A stretch of DNA of 64,000 nt from Hawksworthiomyces lignivorus (taxonomy: Eukaryota; Ascomycota; Sordariomycetes; Ophiostomatales; Ophiostomataceae). The position numbers and the translations under genes were made by a program. The notes beneath the pieces are model-generated. The model saw nothing but the letters and a program-made list of their open reading frames with translations, was not told the origin of the DNA and did no database searches. Of this stretch, positions 47,162 through 56,342 are shown piece by piece; positions within the stretch are counted from its first letter, which is position 1, and every line of letters begins with the position of its first letter. Location of the stretch: assembly GCA_002917075.1 (NCBI GenBank), contig NTMA01000119.1, forward strand, positions 1 through 64,000. Direction: 5' to 3'.

Positions 47162-49861
47162 ATGGGCATCATGCTGAACGACATCCCTGAGAAAGCCATA
47201 TATGAGCTTGCCACCATTCTCATCCTTCCTCCAGAGGAGCTTAGACGAGCCGGCCGGGGGACTGTCCGCCCTTCGGCCAGCTGGCGGATGAAACAGGAAG
47301 CACAGGTTGCCCGGCTGCCAACGTGTCTGCTGCTCCCGCCTATTCCACTCAGCATCGGTACCAGAGTCGCACAGACGGCCAAGAAGATGATCATGGCAGC
47401 AACTGGCGGTGCTGACAACGTCGCTGCTCGGGCCGCATCTCAAGGCGTGCACTTGGACGTCATCCTTCACCCACGCGACCCCCCGACGGTGCTCTGCTCG
47501 GCACATCACAAGCTGCACCCCTCCCTGATGCGTGAGGCTTTCTATTACATTTCACGTGAAGTGGCAGATTGGGCCGATCCTGTCCGGCGTCACCCACGGA
47601 ATGACAACGACAGCTCTAGCGCACACTACGACACATGCCACTCGCCGGCTCTGCAGGACTGGAGTCATCGTATGCTTGGACTGAGTGCGCTGTGGTGTGA
47701 TCCGCTCACGTTTCAAAGCCTAGACCAAGGACGTCGAGTCTCTTGCACCCCTCACCTGGACCTCCCCTGCGAGGCATGTGTTGTAGCGGTTGTGGGCTCG
47801 CGGAGCCAGACTCTCATAGACCTGCGCGCAAGTCTGCTCAGCCGCATGGCCCTGGAGGCGGATGAGAAACAGCGGCGGCGGGAAAGGAGCAGAGAAAAAA
47901 CGAGACACAGGCAGCGACAAGGAGCCTCGGCCGATCCGAAGAGCAAAGAGGGTCTAGATGACTACCTCGCCGCTTCGCCCAGGCGCCATCCACACTTGTG
48001 GACAATCTTGGAGCCTTACGTGAGCCTCTTTGGCAGCGAGGCGGCCGCCGAGATCCGCCGCCGCAGCGAGATTTTGGCACAGGAAATCCTTGCCGCCCGG
48101 CGGTGCGAAGTTCGCTGGTGTCGGCACCTGGAGCAGGAGGGCCAGGAAAAGCGTCATCGCCATCGGCATGGCGACAGGCACTACTGGTCGTACAGCAAAC
48201 ACCCGTCCCGCATGGTCACGAGATACGGCCATCGCTTGCCGCTTCCGCTGCTTCCAGCAGACAGCGCTTCATGGTCGGCCCGTGACGAGAGGAACCGGTT
48301 CAATGGCAATGATGATGACGACCAGATCCTGCAAAGAGAAGAGCCCGGTGCTGCTGGTCTTGCTGGCCAAGACAATGTGCTCGTGCCGCATGATTCGGAA
48401 GAGATGGAGCAGCTCTATGAGCAGCTCTATGAACAGCTCAATTATGTCCAAGAGGACCAAAATTCACAACCCACTGCCGAACTAGGAGAGAAATACGGCG
48501 AAGAGATGCTTGAATCGCTGACTATTTTTTCCCCTGTACAGCAAGAAGTGCAGCAGACACAAGAGACTTGCGATGATAACGCTGTCAACTACGAATACTT
48601 GGGAGACATTTACTCTGCCGATGGTGATACAGTCTCTGATCATAATGAGATTGACATTCCACAGTCCTCTCATGTCGCGATCTCTGTGCACACCGAGACT
48701 CCATCCAGGATGGAGGAGCATCTCGAAGTCCACCAACCTGCCAACCGTCCTCTATCCCCGATTCCGGCATCGTCTGCCACGGTGATGTCACAGCGTTCTT
48801 CCGCAACTTCCAAATCTCTAGATAGCAGTCGGTCAAAGGTAGCATATCTGCGATCTTGCCGGCCATCGGTTCCGCCAGCATTATCGCCTTCGAGAATTCC
48901 GATACGGAGAATAGCCGCGGGCCAGAGCCCGCATCGCGCTGTGGTCCCAACGTCTCGTCTTCAAAGTGAATTTGCTGCCAAGCAACGGCCATTGCCTTCT
49001 ATGGTAGAATCTACACGTGCTCATCAGGCCAGAGCTTCCGCTGCTGCAACTACTTTTACAACCCCTTCTTCGGTCCGCAAAGCTCCCACGCCCTCGTCGT
49101 ATGTCGCTCTTCAAGCTGAGGTAACTGCGGCTTTTGGAATGGAAGATGACCACACCACGACGGTGCGTCCTTCGTCTTCTTTCTATAGTGAAGAACAGAG
49201 CCAGTCTGATGGCATCAACGCGGCTACGGTCCTTCCCGATGATTCCATTAGCTGTGTCATAGCGAGCCGGCGCTTTCAAGAACGTGAAGAACGAGAGCGG
49301 GAGCAGCGCCGAGCGAGGGGCCCCGTGGCATCTGCTCGTCATGCTGTGCATGGCCAGCGCCTTATCAGTAACAGCAGTAAAAACGACACCGTCCGGGCTC
49401 CAGTTCGGAATTTGAACCATTCTCAACCCGGCAACAACCGGCCGCCGCCAACTCTACCGCGGAACTCATCACTTCCACGGCTCCCCGTTGCCCGCAAATC
49501 GCAAAACATGCCGCTGCCTGAAAAGTCCAACAAAACTCGGCCTAAAAATACTACTGCTGGTGATGCTCCTCCACCTAGTCGTAGCTCGCCGGGTCCTTCA
49601 AACACATCCAAGCCTGTACCGTCTTCTCGGCCACCCCGACCGCAACCAGCCGCGCCTCCTGGACCTAGGACAATGCCCGCGATACCTCCCAGAGGAGATG
49701 CACAGTGCCAGCAGCTGAGACAGATAAACGGCCAGAGAAAGGCGGCACGCTGCCCTCCGCCAGCGGGGCCACCACCAACATGGCCACTGCCGCCAACGCC
49801 AAAACGTCGACCTACGTCCGCGATGACGAAAGCAACAGAGTGGCCGGCTGTCTTCTTCTAA
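47162..49861 (+). CDS. Large unrecognised protein, basic and proline-rich (5' end uncertain)
   Basis: From the ATG at 47162 (MGIMLNDIPEKAIYEL) the frame runs 899 residues. The first 260 or so look globular (YELATILILPPEELRR, LMREAFYYISREVADWADP, WSHRMLGLSALWCDPLTFQ, CEACVVAVVGS). A basic helix EADEKQRRRERSREK follows, then HPHLWTILEPYVSLFG and a histidine/arginine patch. The second half is disordered: acidic, then Ser-rich, ending in a Pro-rich tail (RPPRPQPAAPPGPRTM). An upstream in-frame start is possible: a coding-looking exon 46746..46969 (MAIFQEQVFNISKSIAWP...) joins through a GTAAGC...CTCTAG intron to an exon with CPPWF and CPVCPTAN, but the link to the main frame needs a second small intron that I could not settle (47099..47149 or 47102..47192). 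No family is recognised. Confidence 0.68.
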   Translation: MGIMLNDIPEKAIYELATILILPPEELRRAGRGTVRPSASWRMKQEAQVARLPTCLLLPPIPLSIGTRVAQTAKKMIMAATGGADNVAARAASQGVHLDVILHPRDPPTVLCSAHHKLHPSLMREAFYYISREVADWADPVRRHPRNDNDSSSAHYDTCHSPALQDWSHRMLGLSALWCDPLTFQSLDQGRRVSCTPHLDLPCEACVVAVVGSRSQTLIDLRASLLSRMALEADEKQRRRERSREKTRHRQRQGASADPKSKEGLDDYLAASPRRHPHLWTILEPYVSLFGSEAAAEIRRRSEILAQEILAARRCEVRWCRHLEQEGQEKRHRHRHGDRHYWSYSKHPSRMVTRYGHRLPLPLLPADSASWSARDERNRFNGNDDDDQILQREEPGAAGLAGQDNVLVPHDSEEMEQLYEQLYEQLNYVQEDQNSQPTAELGEKYGEEMLESLTIFSPVQQEVQQTQETCDDNAVNYEYLGDIYSADGDTVSDHNEIDIPQSSHVAISVHTETPSRMEEHLEVHQPANRPLSPIPASSATVMSQRSSATSKSLDSSRSKVAYLRSCRPSVPPALSPSRIPIRRIAAGQSPHRAVVPTSRLQSEFAAKQRPLPSMVESTRAHQARASAAATTFTTPSSVRKAPTPSSYVALQAEVTAAFGMEDDHTTTVRPSSSFYSEEQSQSDGINAATVLPDDSISCVIASRRFQEREEREREQRRARGPVASARHAVHGQRLISNSSKNDTVRAPVRNLNHSQPGNNRPPPTLPRNSSLPRLPVARKSQNMPLPEKSNKTRPKNTTAGDAPPPSRSSPGPSNTSKPVPSSRPPRPQPAAPPGPRTMPAIPPRGDAQCQQLRQINGQRKAARCPPPAGPPPTWPLPPTPKRRPTSAMTKATEWPAVFF

Positions 49862-50106
49862 GGTTTGTATTTTTTTTTTTTTCTTATTCTGCGATTTGCT
49901 TCGCTATGTAAGTCTCTTGTAACATACTGCTATGATATCGTGCTAGATATTTATTTACTATTTTTACTGTCCTATAAAAGGATTTGCTGAAACTCTTGAC
50001 TGAGACAATTCTAAATCTATTTGTACTCATGTGAGCATAGCGTCGTGATAAAAATAACGTAGCTACTGGTGAGTGAGCGAAGCACGGTAAGAGCACGTCT
50101 CTTAAT

Positions 50107-53100
50107 TTACCCCTTCTCCTCTCCCTCATACAGCTTCTGCAGAGCCGGCAGGAACGCGGCCGCCGTGTGGAAGTCGCGCAGCCGCACGCGCATCTGGTCA
50201 AAGGCCACGAGCACTTGCATCTCAGACGGCGGCAAGCTGTCGGCCCCGTCAGCGCCCTCCTCTCTGGCCTCGCCTCCGCTCTCCCCGAAGACGGGGATCT
50301 TGGGATAGCGCTGGGAGAAGTGGGTGAGCAGGACGCGGCGGGCGCCCATGCGGCGGCCGACGTCGAGGGCCTCGCCCATGGTGCTGTGCTTCTTGGCGAG
50401 GGCCTCGCCGCGCAGCTCGTCGTCAAAAGTGCTCTCGTGCAAGAGCAGGGTGGCGCCGCGGCCGATGCGGGCAAAGTCGGCCGACGGGCGGCAGTCACCC
50501 GAGTAGGCGACCTTGAGTGGGCCGGCGCTGCTGTCGGCGGCCGGCGGCCACGTGAAAACGGTGGCCAGGGCGCCGTGGCAGTGCTCGACGCGGCAGGCGT
50601 CGATGCGCTGCAGGCCGAACTCGGCGGCCTCGCGCTCGTCGAAGACGATGGGCGCGCAGATCTTGCCGGACCGTGGGTGGGGGTGCTGATGGTTGTGGGC
50701 GTCGCTCTCGCCGGCGCCAGCAGCAGCAGCAGCAGCAGCAGCGGCAGCGTCTGTGCTGTTCCCGCCCAGCTCGATCTGCCGCAGGCGGTCCAGGCCAAAG
50801 TCCTCGACGTCGGCGTACTCGCGCAGCCACTGCAGCATGCCGATGTGGGAGGCGACGGCGAGGCGGGGCAGCGCGGCGCTATCACCGCTGCCGCTGCCGC
50901 TGCCGCTGCCGCCCGCAGCAGCAGCAGCCGCCGCCGCTGTGGCGTCGCGCCAGGCGCGGATGACGCTCACGGTACCCAGGTGGTGGTCGGCGTGCAGGTG
51001 GCTGATCCAGAGCACGCGCAGGTCGCAGAGGACGGCGTCGAGCTCTTGGGCGCCGAGCATGCGGCGCAGCGAGCCCAGCGTGTTCTCGCCGCAGTCGAAC
51101 AGGTAGCTGCCGACGCCCGGCACGCGCACGAGCGTCGCCGACACGTTGCGGTACTTGGACGGCATGGCCGAGCCCGTGCCCAGCGGGATGACCTCGGTGT
51201 CCGGGTGCGGCAGCGGCAGCATGGCGGCAGACGCCGGCGGTGCTGCGGCGGCTGCGGCGTCTGAGGCGGCGATCTGCGCGCGCGCCGCATCTGCGAGCTC
51301 CAGCACGCGCGGGTCCATGTCCCGCACGGCGGCGGGCAGGTCGACAAAGGGAAAGACCTTGGCGTCCTCCTCGACGATCTGGGGCGCCAGCCGCACAGAC
51401 CAGCCGGGCCGCGCGGGCTGGAACGGGGCGGCGGCGGGCGCGGATGCCGATTCTGTCGAAATCGCCGCCGCTTCCGCCGCATCCGCCGCCGCAGGCGTCT
51501 GTGGCGCAACATTATTGTACTGCTGCAGGGGAAAGCGGTCCGGGTCGACGCGGTGGTGCTTGACCTGCAGGGCGGCGGCGGACGACAGGGCCAGGCGGTC
51601 GGCGCAGACGTCGGCGGAGGCGACGGTGTGGCGCACGGCGGGGTGGGCGCGCATAAAGTCGCGGACGCGGGGGTCGTCGAGGACGCGCGGGCCCAGGATC
51701 CAGAACATGGTGTCGACGGCGGCCATGACGCGGGCGCTGGCCCACTCGGGGCGGGCCAGGAAGCCGTCGACAAAGGAGGCGTCGGGCAGGTCGACGACGG
51801 CGAAGCCGGCGCCCTCGACGGCGGGGGCCACGACCATGTCGGGGGTGACGACGCGACCGTCGGCGGCGGTGACGCTCTGGCCGTCGACCAGCAGGCGGAT
51901 GTCGCGCTTGGCCACGCCCAGGCGCGCGGCCTCGGCGGCGTTGACCTTGCCGCGCCGCGGGTGGTTCCGCACAATGTAGCACAGCGACTGGCGCGACGGC
52001 GCGGTGCGCGGCAGCGCCTGAATCAGCGCGCCGGGCCACGGCTGCCGCACTAGCACGGGAATGTCGGGCACGTCGGCGGCCTCGCCCGGCAGCGGGCCGT
52101 CGTAGACCTTGAGGTGGCCCGTGGCCTTGTCCTTGACAAACAGCTTGGCCGGCAGCTTGGCTGCGTGCAGCGTCGTCTCCACGAGCGCGTCCAGCTTCCA
52201 GTCCGAGTCGAACATGTGCGTCACCACCGAGTCGACCAGCTGGCGGTCCGCCTTCTGCTGCTCCGACAGGGAGGAGGTCGAGGAGGCGGCGGGAACGACA
52301 CCCGCATCCTTTTCCATGTCGTCGTGGCTGCGCTTGCGCGACGCAGCCGACAGCCTGCTGCCAACGTCGCCGCTAGTGCTGCCAGCAGAGGCATTGTGGC
52401 CTGCTGCATCGGCGAAAACAGGCACGTACCACACCATCATGTTCTCGTCTGCCCAGTCGGCGTCGCGGATCGCGTCCGAGTCGCCGCCCGAAGCGGAACC
52501 GGCAGCAGCGTCTTCTCGCACTTCGTGAGGGTGGATAGGCAGGCCCTTGCGGAAGACAAACCGCCGGGCCGTCGCCAGGAGGTGCGTCAGGTTGATGCCG
52601 CCGTGGATATTGAGGCTCCTGGGCGCAGCCGTCGCTGCTGCTGCACTCCCGGCAGCGCCACCGCCGTTTGACTTCTTCTTGGCGGCCTTCTGGGCCGCCT
52701 CTTCGGCTGCGGCTGCGCGGGCGGCCGAGACGACCTCGGCCACGGTCAAGATCATGCCCAGCAGGCCGCCCGCCGTGTGCCAGCCGATGGGTCCCGTCAA
52801 AAAGATCTCCTCGACGCGGGCCAGCGACACCCTTTGTTGCACAAAGACCCGCTGCGTGCCCTCGGCGATGTTGCCAAAGAGGTAGCGGCGGTTGTCGTGG
52901 TGGACCAGCAGGCAGGTGCCCGGCGTGTCTGCCGTCGGCGTGGTGAGGACCTGGACGTAGTTGAGCATGGGGGCGACGGGGCGCTTGACGGAGCGCGCGA
53001 GGAGCTGCTGCTGGTGATGCGGCGACCTGGGATGCGGAGTCCTGGCCGAGTGCCGTTCAAACAAGAAGAAATGGGCCCGGCTGTTCCTGGAGCGCGTGTA

Positions 53101-53448
53101 TCGCTTGGCGGGGATGGATGTGACGCGGCTGGAGAAGAGGCCGGCGGGGATGACAGAGGACAGAAATCCTCGAGCTAAGGGCTTTGCCGCACCGCGGTGC
53201 GAGTGGGTGAAAGGAGAGGCAGTCGTCGGCTTAGGCGTGGACTGAGCGGTCGGCTGAAAGGGCTTCCGCTTGGGATGTCGAGGGTATGCCGGGGAAAAAG
53301 CTGCTGAAGAGGTTGAGAAGAAAAGCGCAGAGGCTGGAGAGCAGCGTAATAGGCAAGCACAGAAGGGAAGAGTTCGCGATAAACTAGAGAGCCGAAGCTT
53401 GAGAGAGCGTTCGTGGCGGGATCTCAGAGGCAGAAATGCAGATGTCAT
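50107..53448 (-). CDS. trz1: Long-form tRNase Z (ELAC2/Trz1 type)
   Basis: Single exon, 1113 residues, starting at the ATG at 53448. It removes the 3' trailer of precursor tRNAs. The N-terminal half is a degenerate metallo-beta-lactamase copy (MLNYVQVLTTPTADTPG, RRYLFGNIAEGTQR, FLTGPIGWHTAGGLLGM, NIHGGINLTHLLATARRFVF). The C-terminal half is catalytic: VIPLGTGSAMPSKYRN, FDCGENTLGSLRR, the metal motif ISHLHADHHLG at about residues 814-824, YSGDCRPS, LLHESTFDDEL, KKHSTMGEALDVG, and LLTHFSQRYPKIP. The first 160 residues are Arg/Ser-rich and almost free of acids, as in a mitochondrial presequence; a second ATG at 52968 (residue 161, MLNYVQV) begins the conserved domain. Several poly-Ala and Gly/Ser inserts interrupt the loops. 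Dual mitochondrial and nuclear targeting is inferred from family knowledge. Confidence 0.95.
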   Translation of the reverse strand: MTSAFLPLRSRHERSLKLRLSSLSRTLPFCACLLRCSPASALFFSTSSAAFSPAYPRHPKRKPFQPTAQSTPKPTTASPFTHSHRGAAKPLARGFLSSVIPAGLFSSRVTSIPAKRYTRSRNSRAHFFLFERHSARTPHPRSPHHQQQLLARSVKRPVAPMLNYVQVLTTPTADTPGTCLLVHHDNRRYLFGNIAEGTQRVFVQQRVSLARVEEIFLTGPIGWHTAGGLLGMILTVAEVVSAARAAAAEEAAQKAAKKKSNGGGAAGSAAAATAAPRSLNIHGGINLTHLLATARRFVFRKGLPIHPHEVREDAAAGSASGGDSDAIRDADWADENMMVWYVPVFADAAGHNASAGSTSGDVGSRLSAASRKRSHDDMEKDAGVVPAASSTSSLSEQQKADRQLVDSVVTHMFDSDWKLDALVETTLHAAKLPAKLFVKDKATGHLKVYDGPLPGEAADVPDIPVLVRQPWPGALIQALPRTAPSRQSLCYIVRNHPRRGKVNAAEAARLGVAKRDIRLLVDGQSVTAADGRVVTPDMVVAPAVEGAGFAVVDLPDASFVDGFLARPEWASARVMAAVDTMFWILGPRVLDDPRVRDFMRAHPAVRHTVASADVCADRLALSSAAALQVKHHRVDPDRFPLQQYNNVAPQTPAAADAAEAAAISTESASAPAAAPFQPARPGWSVRLAPQIVEEDAKVFPFVDLPAAVRDMDPRVLELADAARAQIAASDAAAAAAPPASAAMLPLPHPDTEVIPLGTGSAMPSKYRNVSATLVRVPGVGSYLFDCGENTLGSLRRMLGAQELDAVLCDLRVLWISHLHADHHLGTVSVIRAWRDATAAAAAAAAGGSGSGSGSGDSAALPRLAVASHIGMLQWLREYADVEDFGLDRLRQIELGGNSTDAAAAAAAAAAGAGESDAHNHQHPHPRSGKICAPIVFDEREAAEFGLQRIDACRVEHCHGALATVFTWPPAADSSAGPLKVAYSGDCRPSADFARIGRGATLLLHESTFDDELRGEALAKKHSTMGEALDVGRRMGARRVLLTHFSQRYPKIPVFGESGGEAREEGADGADSLPPSEMQVLVAFDQMRVRLRDFHTAAAFLPALQKLYEGEEKG

Positions 53449-53866
53449 GAAGAACAGAAGAGGCCGGGGATGTTAGGCCATAATGCAAAAAGGGGAAAGG
53501 ATTGCGAGCATGCTCTCAATTTCAACCCCGGTGACTCGTGCCGGGGAGGCTGTGACGCAGAAGAAAAAGTTGGGAAGTCTGCCTTGTAATTGGGCGATGT
53601 TCAATGAATTTTGCTGCTCCTCGGTGATCCAATTTTTTGTTGCTTAAATTCTTTTTTTCTATTTCAGCTATTTGGTCGCCCCTCCCTTATCGTTATCGGC
53701 CACTGTAGTGTCATGTGGCTGTGGGCTATGACATAGTTACAGCCTTATCTTACCCCCCCATAAGACAGCACTAGATATGTAGGTATCTTACACTACTAGA
53801 CAGAGCCTTGTACTCCGTAATTCTCTCTCCTACCATCTCTGCAACGGCGAACAGCACAACCCACGG

Positions 53867-54869
53867 CTAAGACGACTTGTACGAAATGACAGACACGTTC
53901 TGAGCTGAATATTCGGTATCTAGGTGGAGGCTATGTCAATGAAATGTGAATCTTAAGCGATTGTAACCTCACAGTGGCTAAAACGTACCTGATTCTGGAC
54001 CAGGCGATCCAGACGAGCCTTCCATCTGTAAGTTGATGATCCTGAGTAGAGTTCGAGTTAGCTCCCAGTACAAGGACACGCAATGAAATAGAACAAAATG
54101 AAATAGCCTGGAATGAAAGAAGGGTGGGTAGCGAAGCTCACAGGTACATCGCCTTGCCGGTGAAGCCCCGCCCCACCTGCGTCGTCACCAGCGCGTCGTC
54201 CATGTAGAAGCGGACGGCCACGTCGCGGCCGTTCTCGTCCCACAGCACGCAGCGGATGGCGTGGAAGCGGTCCGGCTGCGGGTACGCCACGTCGCGCGCC
54301 GCCACCTGGCTCGACGTGTTGAACGTGTTGAACGAGATCTTGCCGCTGCCCTTCCACTCCGCCAGGTCCACCTCGGGCGGCCACCCGTCCACCGCCGTCA
54401 GCCAGAACGCCGGCCACGTCCCGCGCGCCACCGGCGCCCGGAACTGCCCGGCCAGCTCCACCGTCTCGCCCGCCCCAATCGTCACGTGCTGCCGCGCGTG
54501 CACCGCCCCCGCCAGGTAGTGCACCGCAATGTCCTTGCCGCCGTGGTGCGCCGGCTTCTGCCCGGACACCCGCTTCGCCGTCAGCGTCAGCGTCCCGCCC
54601 GCCAGCACCGCCTGCGCCTTGTCCATCCGCGCAGCCCCGTTGTGGTCTGTGCCCCACGGGTAGTTGTAGTCCCACACCGCGTCAAAGTCCGCCTGCGAGT
54701 TGAAGCTGGTCGCCGGAATCATCGTCGTCGTGGGCGCCGCGGCGGCGGCGGCAGCAGCGGCAGCCGGGGCAGAATATGCTGACTTTGGTGGCGGCGGTGG
54801 CACTGCCGCTGCACGGCAACAAGTCACCAGCAGCAGCGGCCAAGTCACTGCCTGGCACGCATTGAGCAT
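53867..54869 (-). CDS. Secreted GH16-like glycoside hydrolase
   Basis: 277 residues from three exons: 54869..54142, 54041..53989 and 53919..53867, all in frame. Residues 1 to about 22 (MLNACQAVTWPLLLVTCCRA) form a signal peptide, followed by a Pro stretch and an 11-alanine tract. The body is a concanavalin-like beta-sandwich typical of GH16: FNSQADFDAVWDYNYPWGTDHNG, GTLTLTAKRV, GTWPAFWLTAVDGWPPEVDLAEW, then YPQPDRFHAIRCVLW and VRFYMDDALV. The catalytic signature E-x-D-x-x-E is present as EVDLAE at about residues 164-169. GH16 enzymes cleave beta-1,3/1,4-glucans or related polysaccharides, or remodel cell walls; the exact substrate is not readable. The two small terminal exons complete the final strands (LIINLQMEGSS, NVSVISY). 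Confidence 0.85.
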
Positions 54870-55247
54870 CTTCGAAGTCGTCGAGAGAATGCAATATTAG
54901 ACAAGAGCATGAACTATCAGAGCGGCATGTGCTACATTTTCCAATCCTCTTCTATGCGCTTTGCAAGACCATTCGGCTCACTTTGTACGTATACTCTGCC
55001 TCCGCATGATTTCCACTGGTGAAGTAATCCTATATCATAGCCTGCGTGTCTTGTTATATTAGGTCTTGGCAAATACTATTAAATGATATACGAAAAAATT
55101 CGACGTTCTTGATTGTCCTCATTTACTCTGCCGTTTTCCCTTTTTGGGCGCCTTAATAGTTATGAGTGCCGTCTTTCCACCGGCTAAAGCTATCTCCATA
55201 CATACGCACCACCTGCACCTAAAAAACACATTGCCTACAGCAGAGGC
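54870..55247. other. Short intergenic region, no gene recognised
   Basis: 378 bp between the GH16-like start and the EthD-gene stop; AT-rich and without supported features. It should contain the GH16 promoter. Confidence 0.5.
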
Positions 55248-55715
55248 TCAGATAATCCGGTTCAGTTCGCCGCGCCGCCGCATCACGCCTGCCGCCTTGT
55301 CTACAAACTGCTCCTCATCTTTGGAGATGACATCCTTATAGAAAGGGTCTTGAAAGGCTGCCTCGAACTTCTCCAAGCTCTCCAGCTCAAAAACTGCGCA
55401 CCCATCCCAATTCTCAAGCTCCGTGTTCTTACCGGCGATCTCAGGGCCCACTGGCGACCGGTTGGCATTGAGATCGGCGTGCAGGTGGACCTACATATGA
55501 ATGAACATATTAGAAAGTGTAAACTTCCGTCTTTTTGGAACGATTATCCTTACCTGGCGGTATTCCAGGAATCCGTGCTTGACTGCCCACGGCCTCACCA
55601 GCGGACCGTGGACATCGCGCCAGTAGCGGTAGAACTCGTCTGGAGTGAGGCCCGGCTTGCGCTTGAGAAAGGCGACGATGCCGACGCTCTTCTTGGCGGC
55701 AGGCTCGGACGACAT
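55248..55715 (-). CDS. EthD-domain small protein
   Basis: 134 residues from two exons (55715..55554 and 55490..55248), phase 0. It matches the EthD ferredoxin-like fold: VGIVAFLKRKPGLTPDEFYRYWRDVHGPLVRPW followed by GFLEYRQVHLHAD, and a second half with WDGCAVFELESLEKFEAAFQDPFYKDVISKDEEQFVD. The HGP motif after the tryptophan-aspartate pair is characteristic. Members include dimeric alpha/beta-barrel proteins of ether degradation and fungal polyketide cyclases or dehydratases; the specific reaction cannot be assigned here. No signal peptide. Neighbours (GH16 and phosphodiesterase) do not suggest a pathway. Confidence 0.85.
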
Positions 55716-56342
55716 GGTGAAATGATATTTTCACGCGGCAGCTAAGGACCAAACAGAAATTTACTTTTTCTTTTTCTTTTATAATTTCTTATTTAAATTT
55801 TTCATCTGAAAAGTAAAGGGAGATTGATTTTAAGAATCGCAGTGACATGAAAGTGGAGGTTTATCAAGTAATTCGCTGTCTCGTCCATTTCACTCGGAAA
55901 ATCGTACCCGCAAAACACCTCGACGAATTTAGTCACGACACCAAAGCATACGGAAGCCGGCATCAGAGTATGTTGCGAGTGTCCAATATAGAGATGACTG
56001 GAAAACGCGACTCGAATGCAGAGGGCCTCATTCTGGAAAAAAATCGACATGGTAAAATGTTTATATATGTAGCTTTAGAACGAGATTTGGATGTCGCAAG
56101 CGGTAATGCTTGCATAGGTACCAGCCACGATACTAACAACACAAAGAGAACTACGTGAATTGTAAGTCGAAATAACGTACACAATCCGGAACCAGACGGT
56201 ATCGTAATATACATAATCTTGGCACTCATCAAACGTAAAGAAACACAACTTTGTAACGCCTCCAAGACCTGTACCGGGAACCTTGAACGGGTGACAATGA
56301 AAACACACTGCCATGGTGTAATTTGCTTATGCTTCCATGACT
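55716..56342. other. Intergenic, no gene recognised
   Basis: About 630 bp, AT-rich, between the EthD-gene start and the phosphodiesterase stop. Small frames only. Confidence 0.5.

Noticed and set aside
50167..51264. Plus-strand reading frame of 365 codons opposite the tRNase Z gene
   Set aside because: It is an antisense shadow of the GC-rich tRNase Z exon, whose motifs are unambiguous.
54040..54060. TTCGAGTTA-like sequence considered as a tRNA T-loop
   Set aside because: No matching acceptor stem, anticodon arm or A-box could be found around it.
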